A stretch of DNA of 64,000 nt from Nephrocerus scutellatus (GCA_947095585.1 OX352765.1:25574254-25638253), one strand, 5' to 3'. Positions 40,277-52,777 are shown, counted from the first letter of the stretch. Numbers and translations: made by a program. The notes: generated by a model not told the origin, from the letters alone.

Positions 40277-41552
40277 TATTGGTTTGGTAATAGTATATAG
40301 TAACAATTTGAAATTTGCAAGAGGATTTCATTTCATTTCATTTATTATACCAAAAAGCCAAATTAGGTGGTTATAATTTTTTGTGAGACTATTTTAGCAA
40401 TTTTAGCTTTCGCTTAGCTTAGTTCGAAATAAATACATTATCACTTATAGAGAAAGTGGAAATCTTTTTAAAAAAAAAGTACTCTGCACTTGTGCAGTAA
40501 TGTTTACTACTGTCACTTGCGTTTGTTGTTGCAGTATATAACTTTTGATATTATCTTTAATTTCTTTGTGCAGAGAATTTAAAAAAAAACCGGAACATTC
40601 ATTTAAATTGCAACAATAATGTGGAATATCACGCAAGCCTTGACTCATTCAACCGCAAACACAACAAGAGCACACCACTCGGTAGCAAGACAGAAGCGCT
40701 CATGATTGTCTGCATAAGGAAATGACAATGTTTGCATAAACAATTAACCTACGGAATGTATATACACAATCACAGCATTATGTCATAATTTCACAAATAA
40801 CAAAATAATAAACAAAATCACTGTTGTTGTTTTAATAGCTGCATCAACCTACTCAGTTTCCAGCGTCATGTAAAACGAACACTTTTTATATCTGTACTCT
40901 TTAGGCATATAAGGGAGCAGGGGTTAACACATCATACTAGATCTATAAACCAGCAAATATGCATAGAAAAACTAAGACAAGGCGTGGCGGTAACGTTCCA
41001 ACTGAAGCTAACTTGCATTCTCAATCAAATTTAAAAAATGCGTGCGCAGTCGTCTATACGCTCTGAAATGTGCCAATAAGTGGCAAATCGACTTATTTAG
41101 GCGACTGTGAGTGCAGACAAGCTTTTGTGCGTTGTCGCCACTTGTGCATTTTTTAGATACATATCTGCGACAGACAATTATTAATAATTTTCTTAGCAGC
41201 CGAAAAGAAAAAAACTAAATGTGTTGCGGGGTATTTGCGGGGTCGTTGCGTATTTATTGGAATTTTTCGAACATGAATGTTCAATGAAAAATGGGCGAGT
41301 TTCACACTCACTTGAAGGGAAAAAATGTTCTCACGTAGCTATGCGTAAAAATTCGCGCACACGAACACACATTCATGCATCAAACGTGTGACTAAACTTA
41401 ACTAAGAGATCAGCTAATCTGAATACTAGTCAGACATGTTCTAAAAGATATAATAAAGAACTATAACATTTTAGCAGTCCAAGAAGCGATTAAAAAGCAG
41501 ACATATGTACAAACAAAACATTAAATGAAGATTAAGATGACTGTAATGTGTT

Positions 41553-41615
41553 CAGCTTAAATACAATAAAGCCTCAGGAGCGAATGGTATTCCTGCAGAG
41601 ATGAAGAAATATAGA
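41553..41615 (+). pseudogene. Reverse transcriptase scrap
   Basis: LKYNKASGANGIPAEMKKY resembles the KA-x-G-x-DGIP-x-E block of RTE/CR1-type reverse transcriptases. Only this block is present. Confidence 0.5.
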
Positions 41616-43069
41616 CACCAAGCAATTCAAGAAGGAGACTCAAAAAAACTGTCTTATCATGCCGTATAAATTAAACCACAACCACAACGCACCACGTAAT
41701 CGATATTTTACTAATGTATTAGTCACCACCAGATTTGAGACGATAAGCAGGTGGCGATTGAAAATATCTAGGGTTTCAAAACTTATTACATTATCTATTA
41801 CTTATTTTAAGGCAACGCATATGTGATGACCGCTTTGGCGAATAGAAGATTCGACATTGGCCCTACGTCCTACAGTTATGGTAGTAAGGCAGCATGAATT
41901 CGAGTTAGTGCAACCAATTAACTCCTACTACTAGTCAAGTCTGTCAAATACTAAAACATTACCACAACATCCTTGTTGACCTACATTTTGTTTTGATGTA
42001 TCGGTATAAAATATGTTCTTACTGTTAAAATCAAGTAAAACACAAATTATAGATAAGATTTTATGTTTTATCCGAGTATGTACTTCTATTATTACAATGA
42101 ATAAAAACTGCAGCTAGAATATAAGTACAAGCCAAAGCATTTGTGGGTCAAAGATACTCAGTCTAATTCCGAAAAAATATATTCAATGTACTGGTAACCG
42201 GCCGATTCCATTAGATCAATTTCACTAGACATAATTCCACAAGACACAATTCAGCTGGACCCCATTCAACTGGGAACAATTTCACTAGGCAACAAATATA
42301 ATTTTTAAATATTCCCGGCGTAGCACGGTTGTGTACTTTGACACTAATATCGGTTACCCCACGCCCTCAGTAATCGACCCATCACCCTAGGGTGGTCCTA
42401 CCAACACTATTTACCTCAGCGAAATCCGAAAACTATGGAATATGGACACTAAAATCGACAACCCCCTCCCACGAATCGTGTTACACCCCTCACAAACAGT
42501 ATTTGATTCAAGTTTGGTTGAAATTGGTCAAGGCGTTCTAGAGTTAATTAGGCACAAACATACAAATAAATTTGTTATTTTTTATACGAGTAGCTATATA
42601 TATAAAAAATAAATTCTATGTGTATGTATGTATGTTTCGTGTAGACTGCCAAACCCTTCAACAGATCGCGTTTAAACTTTGTGTAGGCGTTTTATACCAC
42701 AATGAGCACCTAATGGGCACATTTTGAAAGTGGGTGGAATCCTGGGTCAATAAGACACCATATGCATTTTTCAGAATTTTTGAATAGTAGCGTTCTGAAA
42801 TATTGCACAACTGATTGGTATTTAACTAACACAAGAACCGCAATATTTTGGAAGGGCTCGGACACTATGGTCAGGGTGTTCCCTGATTTTTCTCTTCATA
42901 ATTTTTTTTTTCAAATGTTATTTTCATAAATTGTCCAAATTTTTTATATAGAAGCCTCCTTCAATTTTGCAAGCGAATACGAACCCAACATATTTTGGAA
43001 CGGGATCTTTGGGTCAATCGATCCCATACACATTTCTTCATGTTGCTATGATTCCTCTAAATGTAGAGT

Positions 43070-43290
43070 TTTGAATGAGAATTATTTTATAATTTTTTCT
43101 GGGAAATAATTATTGCGAGTCCGAAGGTCGAAGCTAATAATCAGAGGACAAGAAAATTTTTTTAGCGTACGTGTGTCGGGTTGTCAGGTTGTACGTTTGT
43201 CCGATTGTATATCGCGACTTCTACCAGTCAGAATTTGATGGGACTTGTTTTAAAACAATTGGTAAGCGCTTGGCTAGCGATGACGTGACG
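43070..43290. repeat. Interspersed repeat E, inverted copy
   Basis: TACCAGTCAGAATTTGATGG followed by GACTTGTTTTAAAAC is the inverse of the segment shared by 20.4 and 37.1 kb. Confidence 0.6.
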
Positions 43291-43460
43291 CGCGTCGCGT
43301 GTGATTTTTTTTTCTTTTTAAATTACTTGTTTTAAAACTTGGCTTGCGATGACGTGCCGCGTGTCACGTGTTGAGCGTCGCGTGTGGCGCGTGTAAATTT
43401 TTTTTAAATACTTGTTTTAAAATTTGGCTTGCGATGACGTGACGCGTGTCACGCTTTACT
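43230..43460. repeat. Tandem array, about 80-100 bp unit, with GATGACGTG cores
   Basis: Three units with ACTTGTTTTAAAAC/TT followed by TTGGCTTGCGATGACGTG and a CGCG(T)GTCACG or CGCGTCGCGTG segment (cores at about 43277, 43347 and 43433). Confidence 0.7.
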
Positions 43461-44904
43461 ATCTTAATTTAATGTCTTTAATTCCCATATTAAGTATTAA
43501 AATTGCTTCTTTTTAAGAAGTAGACATTTATTGTCCCATTACTAACTTTTTACTTTTATGATCAGACGCATTTTGTCTTGAAATCGCGCGCGCCATTATA
43601 TGTTCTGATGCAATTGTGCCCTCGTGGAATTGTTTTAGTGCAATCGGCCTAAAATCTATGTACATATACAAATGTAAATAATGAACAGAGTAGAACTAAA
43701 AGCAGAGTTTAGAAGTAAAACTTTTTTAGGCGCGTTAAGAGTAAATTGCAACGCGTACGAATGAAACGCATGTAACGATGTAACACAGGATATGTCACAC
43801 GTGTAACGATGTTACGCATGAGACAAGAAACATAAAAAAGAAAATTGATTTGACGTGTTGAGAGTAAACTTTCGACGAGTCTGAAATTGTTTGCCTCTCC
43901 AGACGAATATAAATGGAATAATCAACTGCACAGTTGCAAAACGAGCAAGAGACGAACTAAAATTATAATATCTATTATAAAACTGTATTAGATGAATTTT
44001 TCCACTGACTCAGAAGAATCGAAGCTATTAAAATATAACTAAATTGTCTGGCATCATTACGTCCTTTCCCATAACTGCTCATGCAGAAATTGGTAATCAA
44101 CCATGGTTTGGTTTTTAAAAATATTGCAAAAGACCTTCATTTACGTGATCTGATCTTTCGAATATTCTGTCTATTATAAATCTATTCTACACTCACTCTT
44201 TTTTAATTGTACACAAAAAGAACTACAAGAACTCTCACGTCACTCGAATAACAATATTGGTTAGCTACTGTAATAGCAAACAAGTAAATGTAAAAAAAAC
44301 TTTTATGTATAGATCGAAGACACACAGTCCTTTAATTTTTTTTTATTGTATTGTTTCGTAATAACAGCAAAATTATATGTCATGCATCACAGACGGGATT
44401 TCAAAACTGGCACCTTTCAATGAGCTGCTCAGAAAATTTCAGCTCTCAAGGTCGTGTAAAAGGTGGTTTAAAAAGACTTTAAAGAAATCCAAAATACAGG
44501 CAGTTTCAGTCTTCATTTCTATGCTCTTCAGGCAAGTGTAATTCAGGGACGTTACAGAGAAGAAAAAGATAGGATAAAAAAATTTCGCAATATATTACCT
44601 TCTATTTTGTATATTCCCGGGCGCTCCGCTACGCGCACACATGAACCCCATGCCGTTCTCTTGACACCGCGGTGGGTGTGGGTATACTATTGCTTATAAT
44701 TTCCCCCACCTCCCAAAAAATGCATTGAAAATTTAATTAAAATCGGTTTGTAAATCTGGCTGATATTAACATTTGGATTTTGGTAAAATTAAAGCATTTT
44801 GCTCGCATTGTAACATTAAAAGAAGTTCATTATAAAAACGGCAAAATGTCTATTGTCAAAATTCTCCTGATTCTCCCTCCACTGTACAATTTCTTGTATT
44901 AATA

Positions 44905-45195
44905 TAATAATATATGGAGCGCCACACCGTTGTCGTCCAAGGCCTAGCTTCTCGCGACCATTGGCGTTGTGTGTGTTATATTTTCGCACAGAAATCGAAG
45001 GGACCTACAATTTAACGTATTATTCAAACGGCGAATTGAGAAGCTTAACTTTTCGTGACAGTTATTACTCTCGGACTTTTGTCAGACATTCATGAGAGAG
45101 GTTATCGTGAAAAAAAGATTTTTGGTGTTTTTCTGGGATTCGAACCTCGAACCTCCTGCTCAGAAGTCCAACGCACTAACCACTAGAGCCACGGC
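44905..45195 (-). mobile_element. tRNA-derived SINE, copy 2
   Basis: Minus strand reads GCCGTGGCTCTAGTGG (A box region), GCTGAGCAGGAG-like TCTGAGCAGGAGG, then GAGGTTCGAATCCCAG (B box), a body with GAGAGTAATA, TTAAATTGTAGGTCCCTTC and GGTCGCGAGAAG, and an AT-rich tail. This is the same body order as 5310-5587. No clear target duplication is seen, so it is probably older. Confidence 0.85.
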
Positions 45196-45199
45196 TTTA

Positions 45200-46170
45200 A
45201 ATTAAATTACTATTTAAATAATTAGCATTAATCAAGTCTTTAGAGCTATTTATTTAGGAATTTGCATAAAAGAATTATAAGGGTTATTATAAACAACTTA
45301 AGAGCACATGGAACATTGAATTAAGGGAACAAGTTTAACAATGTGACACCGTTAAGATAATAATAATACGTCTCGATGCTAATGGCTAAGTGTTTATTTT
45401 TTCCGCGCATAGTGCTCCACTTATACGAGTATTTCACAACGCATTGCCAATAATTGCGTCACGCGAATATCCTGCACAAAGTGCGTTCGTATACAAAATG
45501 TAATCACTTTCGTGTAGTTGGTATATTGGGTTGATAATAACGAACTAAGATTAACTAAAAAAATACTCATATCTATGAGCATCGCATAGCACTACCAAAT
45601 AGAGGTGCAGATAGATAGGTAAGGAACATTTCGCACCATGAATCCCCGTGGGCTAAACAAGCTCAATATCTAATCTCGAAGTGCCTACGTTTAGTGCAAC
45701 CACCTCATTTGAGACACAAAATGCGAACGGCCGGCCAAAGTGTACGTTATGGTATTCGTATATGGCAGTAAATAGCACGCCTTTGACAACCTTTTTGTTC
45801 TCAGTTCAAAGTGAATTTGGCTTTTAAATATGGGTTTTGTTTTTTAATTTGCATTGGATAGGCCGCCGCAGAGTGCTGAGACCACTGCAATAAGAACAGC
45901 AACAACAACAAAAACCACAAGAAGCGCGTGGAGCGTAAATGGACCAGTTTTTAATTTAAAAAGTTTATTATGTTAACGATAGTTAACGTATGCAACTAAG
46001 CCGCCTGTTGTGTTCCCCAAGAGCTCGCGTAAGCTTTGTGTATATAGTGTTAAAGGCAGCAACAGTGCCCCAACTATGAACGTTGATAAGATGCTGTAGC
46101 CAGCTAGCACCACATGCGTGAGAGGGGCGCAGCAGATCACATCACATACAAAAGCCAGAACAGCCGAGCC
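45200..46170. other. Non-coding DNA upstream of the tandem cuticular cluster
   Basis: No gene or repeat family recognised. Homology among the three duplicated cuticular units starts at about 46174, so this stretch flanks the duplication. Confidence 0.4.
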
Positions 46171-46441
46171 GTCGCCTTACTTTTTCAATGGGGGAAATTA
46201 CAATTACACAATCACGCGCCCCTCTTGCTCCTTCGCACTGCATCGCATTTTCCCAAAGTCTACGCATTTAGGCGATGGTAGGTAGGCAGCCATGCCCAGT
46301 CAATGCAATAGGCCTAAAAAAAATTGAAAAAATTAAGTTTTTTTTGTGTGTTCTTTGTAAATGCATATTTTCAAGAAACTGGCGGGCGTATTTGCAGCAG
46401 CGACGACTACAACCTCAGCTCCATCGACGAGTCTGAGCAGC

Positions 46442-46449
46442 TATATAAA
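46442..46449 (+). promoter_or_regulatory. TATA box of cuticular gene 5
   Basis: TATATAAA, 74 bp upstream of the ATG and conserved at the same offset in the two duplicates (53135-53142 and 60083-60090). Confidence 0.75.
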
Positions 46450-46515
46450 GCAATGGTAAATCAAGCTAAGAATCACAGAGTACTTTCATTTGTCAAACAA
46501 AGCAGACTAGAAGAC

Positions 46516-47337
46516 ATGGTTCAAAAGGCAAGATATCATAGTCGTCTACTCTTGTTCTTGGATTTGGAATCGAAATAATTTTCAATAAATGTTATTGTTC
46601 TTATTTTGTTTCTTTCATATATGGATTATCATCACTCGGCGTCAACACAACACAACACAACATACAACAGTTGGTTATCCTTTTTGCTCTTGCAGCAGTG
46701 AGTTCGGCAGTTGTACTTCCGGCACCATATCCAGGACAATATCCTTATGGTCCAGCAGTTGCCAAAATTGGCGGGCCTTTGGCTTATTCCCCACTTGCAA
46801 AGATAGCCTCTCCAATCATCGCCAAAGTAGCTGCCGCCCCAGAGCCATACGATCCAAATCCACAGTACAGCTACAGCTATGATGTTCATGTAAGTCACAA
46901 TTGGTGCCGGAAATTGTTGTTTTAAAAATACGAAATAATACTACGAGTATTGCAATAAATGATTTTTTTAGGATGCTTCCACTGGAGACGTTAAGAGCCA
47001 ACAGGAGACACGTAGCGGAGATGTCGTTCAGGGAGCCTACTCATTGATTGAGCCCGATGGTACAAGACGTTTGGTCGAGTACACCGCCGATCCCGTTCAC
47101 GGATTCAACGCTGTAGTCCACAGGGAGCCTGTTGCCGCCAAGGTGATTTCCCCAGTCGCCAAGATTCTAGCACCAGCACCACTGTTGCACGCTGCTCCAC
47201 TTGTTGCTAAATTGCCAGTTGCTCATTACCCAGGACCAATTGCTCCATACCCAGCGCCAATTGCCCCATATCCATATGGAGCTCCATTAGGTGGACCAAT
47301 TGCTAAACTCGGTTATCCAGGATTACTTCATGGCTAG
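46516..47337 (+). CDS. RR-2 cuticular protein 5, tandem copy 1 (about 198 aa)
   Basis: Secreted chitin-binding cuticle protein. Exons: 46516-46527 (ATG, MVQK), 46671-46889, 46972-47337 (stop TAG). Joined N-terminus [20 protein letters not shown] is a signal peptide. Intron 1 would run from GCAAGA to CAG, a GC-AG intron; the AAG|GCAAGA context is what GC donors usually show, and no GT donor gives the frame. Intron 2 (GTAAGT...TTTAG, phase 0) splits the RR-2 domain between [11 protein letters not shown] and [17 protein letters not shown]. The domain continues [29 protein letters not shown]; the tail is Pro/Tyr/Gly-rich ([19 protein letters not shown]) and ends YPGLLHG. Genes 1-4 lack the second intron. 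Confidence 0.9.
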
Positions 47338-47339
47338 AC

Positions 47340-48480
47340 AGAAGAGCTGATTAACGACTAGTAACTTTGTAAATATCGACGACGACAACAACACACTGCA
47401 ACGACAATTAACGGAATTGAATTCAACCCAAAAAGGTGCAATGAAAGGAAGTAAAACAATAGTATGGTATGGTTTAAATACATATAATTAATTATATAAA
47501 AGCTGTGTCATATGAAAAAGTATCGTAATGAAATTGATGTATAAATGTATTTATTATTATTATTCATGTATTGTAATTAAGGCTGTTTGACCGCGATAAA
47601 TAAATAAATCAAATGTGTTAAAATGTGCAATTAAAAGCTAAATGGTGTTGTTTATTTACATAAAATATAAAATAGAGCCGTAGTAGAATGTATGTATATA
47701 GTTGAAGGTTTTAGGTTTAAGACTTTATTCCAAACTTTACAAGATCACATGCGAACGTCAATGTGGCTGCTGCCTTATACCTGGGATTGCACTGCAACTG
47801 CAGAACGCCGGTGGATTTTTTGAGTCTTAACTTACTAACGACCTTTGCCTAAGTAAGGCTCAGCACAGAACAGCAGCCAAAAATGTTTTTTTTTTAACAT
47901 TTACACGGCCAAATAGAACGCATGCAGATTATTGCTGTAATGCGCACACCTTGTGTGCCATTTTTTTCTACAAGTTATTACTTTGGTGAATAAATAGTTC
48001 TGAAAAAAACTCCAGCTAACGAGATTAATATTTAATCTGCATTTAGGCTGTTTTTTTTTTAGTTCCAGCCTTTTTTAATGTTGTGGCTTCTGGTTCAAGT
48101 CCAATGAATTTAAGTTCAGTTGTCACAAGATCGCAAAGCAATTAAGCAATAGTGTTAGATGAGTACACAGTCTTTCGAATTGGTCAAAGAAGATATAAAA
48201 TTTACATTAAATAAATTAATTATGAGTCAATAAATGTTTTCACACGACCATAGACGAAAGTGACTGTTTCCTATACAATAACCTAGCCTCAAAAGTAGAC
48301 ATTATCGACACAAGTGAGTTAACATAGAAAATACTACTGTTATTTACTGAGTGTTAAACTTTTCAATTGTATTCATCCTCGTTAGAGAAGTTTGAATTTA
48401 TATTTCAGTTTAGCCCAATAAATTTCGAAATATTAAGATGTCCTCGATGAGTCCATGATGTGGAGTTTATTCAAATAGTT
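47340..48480. repeat. 3' flank of cuticular gene 5, duplicated at 54.03-55.87 kb
   Basis: Shares long stretches with the spacer after copy 2: the 3' UTR with AATAAATAAATAAATC near 47.60 kb, the CAAGATCACATGCG segment near 47.74 kb, the CACACCTTGTGTGCCAT segment near 47.95 kb, the repeat F copy and the GAAAATTTCATATCATGGTA segment at 48.48 kb. The copy 2 spacer has an extra repeat D insertion. Confidence 0.75.
48225..48350. repeat. Repeat F copy
   Basis: TTTTCACACGACCATAGACG, AAAGTGACTGTTTCCTATAC and GAAAATACTACTGTTATTTACTG; sister copy at 55455-55585. Confidence 0.75.
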
Positions 48481-49726
48481 AAGGAAAATTTCATATCATG
48501 GTACCTCAATGGCCGTAATTGATCGTAGCGACATCGATGGCACGATTTTCCCTGAACGTTGGCAGTTGGTCAAGTTGAAGCTGGCTGGCAGCTTCCTGAC
48601 CTTCATTAGGGACCACCCTGGACCTCCTCCGATCACTTGGGATGGCAGGTGGCATCAAGGTCGCATCAAGCTAATCGCCTGTGATGATTTCAGATCCTGT
48701 GATCTCTACAAGCCAGCCATATGGCCGGGTGCCAGACTCGAGGTTGTGGCAAAAAAGAATATCCCAAGCAGACGAGCCCTCGCACCTGGATCTACATTGA
48801 ACCCCCAACTGCGGAGGAAATTCTCCGAGTAATCCAACTCAGCAATCCCTCACTTCTGACGCACGACTGGAAAGTCGCCAAGCTGGAGGAGAAAAGGGGT
48901 TCCTACAGATCCGCAATAGTTTTGATCAAGCAGGAATGCCTATCTCATTCGGTGCATCCGTCACCTTTCCCTCGATAGATGACGATGCCCCCACAGCTTT
49001 GGTGACCCCGTTACAGTCATCTGTCTCCATCGCCGACCCTCTGTCGGATTTGGAGACGAAGGAATTCTCTAATGAGGACGAACTTCTCAGCTCGCCTTCA
49101 GAAAGTGAAGACCTGGAGAATACCGTGGTGGAGGTTCCTCTGCCTAGCTGTAGTAACAATGCTGCAGTTAGTCCATATTAACCCCCAACACCCTAAAAAG
49201 GGCTTGGCCTACCTTCTTCTTCGTCTTTGTAAAGACAGAAAAGATATAGTCTTGATCCAGGAACAATGGATTGTTAACAACCTGGTTTCTGCCCTCAGGA
49301 CTCCTGGTTATCATCCACTATATGTAACCGATAAAGGTAAACCTAGATCCTGCATGTTAACGAAAAGTAGCCTGAATGTATTCTCACTCCCTAATTAAGA
49401 GACACCACCGTAGCGGAGCTGGAAACTTCCAAAGATACACACTGGATAGTATCGGCATATCTGGCACACAACCACGTTAGACCTCTACCTGGTGTCAACA
49501 TAGAGGGGGTAATCAAGGAAGCTTGCAGCCAAAAAACTGGCCTAATTTTTTGATGTGATGCTAATGCCCATCAGAAGTTCAGACATTAACGATAGATGTG
49601 AGTCACTTTTGATTTTCTTTTAAGTACAAACCTTATTGTATCCAATATTGGAAATGAACCAACGTTCATCACCAAAAGTAGACAGGAAATCGTAGACATC
49701 ACTCTTGTCTCCGATTTCATTAATCA

Positions 49727-49914
49727 AAGTATTCTGAACTGGAAGGTTCCGACTGAGCGTTCATTCTCAGATCACCGTTTCATTTAGTTTAGCTTAGCTT
49801 TAGTTCATGAATCCCCTTACCAACCTGCCTTCAAGAACTATCGGAAACCCGATTGGCTCAAATGTAGGGAACACTTAAGACGTCAGCTTAACTGTTCACT
49901 CTTAAAAATCCCCT
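49727..49914 (+). repeat. 188-bp direct repeat, left copy (in the endonuclease region)
   Basis: Reads the same as 52590-52777 by eye, from AAGTATTCTGAACTGGAAGG to CTTAAAAATCCCCT. Here it is in its native family A context (end of endonuclease and following linker). Confidence 0.9.
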
Positions 49915-50097
49915 TCAGCACTAATGAGCTTGATTATAAAGTCATGGAACTAAACTTGACTTTCAACAAAGCACTGTCTTCCTCCTGCTTTTTTACTCAT
50001 CCTATATGCAAGAAAATACCACATTGGTGGTCATCTGAATTGGAACAGCTCAGAAACAACTCAGCAAAAAGCACAAGGAAAGAGACAGACTGGGACA

Positions 50098-51785
50098 AAC
50101 AGTCAAACAGTTTATTTCATAATGGTATTCATTATAGAACTGATATTGAGAAAGCTAATCTCTTAGCTTCTCATTTCGCTGGTGCGTCTACACTTCCTTT
50201 AATTAACCAAAGCCCTCCAATTCTCCCGAATGTAGGCCCAGGTATGTCTAAAATCTATTTCCGGCCACGGGTTGTATCAAAGATTCTTAAAGAACTTGAC
50301 CCCAATAAAGCGGCTGGCCCCGACGGTATTCCGCCATTAGTATTGAAATGTTGTCATCATACTTTGGCAAAACCACTTAGCAAATTGTTTTATCTCTAAA
50401 TGAAGTCAAGTGTTTTTCCATCAATTTGGAAAATAGCAAATATTCAACCCGTTCCAAAAAAGGTGATAAATCGGCACCTACGAACTACCGTCCTATTGCT
50501 TTGTTGTTGGTTCTATCGAAGGTAATGGAATCTATCGTTAATTTCAGACTAATGAACTATCTGGATTCGAATGCTCTTCAGTATGGATTTCGTAAAAAAC
50601 GCTCTTCAGGTGAACTAATGACGTGCATGACTCACTGTTTGGAGCGAAGCATTGAAAACCTAGGTGAATCAAGAATCAAGAATGATTGTCTTATTAATAA
50701 GATTCGTGCGCTGAACTTACACTCCTCTCTCATCGCATGGATTGAGGATTATTTATGGAACCGTAAAATAAAAGTTGTATTAAATGGTATACCTTCAGCT
50801 TCACATGGGATTAATGCTGGCGTACCTCAAAGGTCATCCTTGTCGCCCACGCTCTTCTTGATATATATCAACGACCTGTTGTCTTCTACAACATGTGATA
50901 TCCATTCATTTGCTGATGATACAACACTATCGGCTTCCATTGAGTTTGTCAGTCAAAAAGAATGCAATTCTCGCTTGAATGGTTCGCGTGAATTAATGAA
51001 TTTGACTATTCTGTCGAATATTCAAGTCATTCTCGATTGGGGCATTTCTAATAGAGTCGAATTTAACCCAAATAAATTCCAGTCTTGTCTTTTTTCTCAG
51101 AAGTCAACTCAACATTACGTTCCACCTGTTAGTAATGGTGCCGCTATTGCGATATCAGATTCACTTAAGTTGTTAGGTTTAAAAGTGTCAAGTGATCTTT
51201 CCTGGAAGGAACATATTTATATAATTACAAAAAGAGCTAGCCATTGTTTGGGCTTCATAAGACGTTGTTACTTCTACTTCACTCCATCTGAAGTATTAAG
51301 ATTATATAAATCTTATGTTAGACCAATTTTAGAATTTAATTCATATGTGTGGGGTGGGGCTCCAAGATCGCACTTGGTTTATCTTGATGGAATTCAGAAT
51401 AGAGTTATCCGTTTGATAAACGATGTAACCATTACTTCGTCTCTTGATACTTTGCAGCATAGACGAAATGTAGGAGCTTTATCTGTTTTCTACAAATTTT
51501 ACTGCGGTAGATGTGCTTTAGAAACCCATTCTCTAGTTCCAGGTCCTTTTGTCAGCAATGTAAACACTCGTTTTAGGTCCAATCAACTTTTTTCATGTAG
51601 AACCCAACACTTTAAATCCTCCTTTTTTCCGAGAGTCTCTTCGATGTGGAATCAATTGGTCGATCCCGTGTTTCCCGATTCTTATAATCTGCAGGCCTTC
51701 AAATTAGCCGTTAACAACTTCCTGAAGGATGAAGTGAAGCTGTTTTTTGACTATAAAATATTTATTATTAAAAAAAAACAAAAAA
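50098..51785 (+). mobile_element. Non-LTR retrotransposon family B (jockey-like), 5' truncated insertion
   Basis: Coding: LFHNGIHYRTDIEKANLLAS, PNKAAGPDGIPPLVLK, a stop at 50398-50400, then a long frame (50426-51847) with GDKSAPTNYRPIALL, GFRKKRSSGELMT, VPQRSSLSPTLFLIYINDLL, HSFADDTTL, LGLKVSSDLSWKEHI, YKSYVRPILEFNSYVWGGAP and LDTLQHRRNVGALSVFYKFY. The segment between GESRI and KNDCLINKIRAL lacks the first catalytic Asp block, so the enzyme is dead even where the frame is open. It ends in an A-rich run (51770-51790), suggesting a poly(A)-type 3' end. The last codons of the ORF, beyond 51786, are family A sequence. Confidence 0.85.
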
Positions 51786-52589
51786 AAAATTTATCAGTAG
51801 ATATCTCAGATCTATCAGTCTGCCATCTTTTCTTTTTAAAACCTTAGAAAAACTGATTGATATCCATTTACGCAATAGGATAGCTAAAAGATTTCTGTCT
51901 ATTGATCAACATGCTTATTGCCAAGGCAAATCTGTAGAAACAGCTCTACATACGCTAGTGAGTTCTATTGAATATTCATTCCGCCATACGGAGTATACAA
52001 TGGTAGCGTTCCTGGATATTGAATGCGCTTTTAATAACGTTAACACATCGGCGATCGCAGCTGCACTGTCGGCCGTGACGGTAGACGACTTACTTGGCGA
52101 ACGAATTAATATCCTGCTTACAAGTCTGATCATTTATTTAAAACTGGGTGTGGCTTCTGCCAATAGATCTGTCTGCAGGGGAATGCCGCAAGGTGGAGTT
52201 CTATCCCCTCTTCTATGGAATTTAGTAGTGAATGCCGATATACCTGAAAAGGGATCGCCTATGCGGATGACGTGCTAATGCCATGCTATAAACATGCAGC
52301 AAGGCTTGGTGTATTTTCCAATGACAGAAGCTGTATGGACGAGGAAGAGGAAGACCCCATTCTTTACCTTCTCTGCACATGCAAAGCTCTTTCTACAAAG
52401 CGTAAGCTCTATTTGGGAGCCTTCTTTTACAACGACATTAACGATTTGTCAAGCACTGATATCAAAAGTCCTCTATGCTTCATTCGAAACTCCAACTGTT
52501 CTCTCTCGACCTCTCGATCCACGTGGCATCACAATGGACAATCTATTGGTCTAAGTGAGTCGGTTTCCTGTCGACAGCCACCCCAACCT

Positions 52590-52777
52590 AAGTATTCTGA
52601 ACTGGAAGGTTCCGACTGAGCGTTCATTCTCAGATCACCGTTTCATTTAGTTTAGCTTAGCTTTAGTTCATGAATCCCCTTACCAACCTGCCTTCAAGAA
52701 CTATCGGAAACCCGATTGGCTCAAATGTAGGGAACACTTAAGACGTCAGCTTAACTGTTCACTCTTAAAAATCCCCT
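52590..52777 (+). repeat. 188-bp direct repeat, right copy
   Basis: A displaced second copy of 49727-49914, placed after the family A 3' tail. Edges share only AAG and CCCCT with their new surroundings. Confidence 0.9.

Larger units (their letters stand above)
40280..44900. other. Non-coding stretch with scattered repeat fragments
   Basis: No gene supported. Contents seen: a reverse transcriptase scrap at 41553-41615, a repeat-like segment at 42300-42600 with GGTTGAAATTGGTCAAGGCG, repeat E in inverse orientation at 43070-43290, and a GACGTG-rich tandem array at 43230-43460. Confidence 0.4.
48500..52590 (+). mobile_element. Non-LTR retrotransposon family A, interrupted by family B
   Basis: Family A parts in order: an ORF1-like DUF4780-type region (48509-48960; WPGARLEVVAKKNIPS, ARTWIYIEPPTAEEILRVIQ, LLTHDWKVAKLEE); an acidic linker; endonuclease pieces (49195-49800; IVLIQEQWIVNNLV, GNEPTFITKSRQEIVDITLV, SFSDHRFI) with a stop near 49555; a lead-in to the polymerase to about 50095; then family B; then family A polymerase again (51786-52270; TLEKLIDIHLRNRIAKR, MVAFLDIECAFNNVNTSA, GMPQGGVLSPLLWNLVVN); the Cys/His C-terminal piece (52272-52560) and the ACCCCAACCTAA tail. 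Between 50095 and 51786, about 515 nt of family A are replaced. RNase H is deleted. Inactive. Confidence 0.85.

Noticed and set aside
46324..46578. An 84-codon ORF (and its copies at 53035 and 59983) just before each tandem cuticular gene
   Set aside because: It spans the TATA box, leader, exon 1 and part of intron 1 in one frame. It is kept open only because the units are recent duplicates.
46632..46898. Minus-strand ORF with many Trp and Cys residues over cuticular exon 2 (and copies at 53334 and 60282)
   Set aside because: Antisense of exon 2; no independent support.
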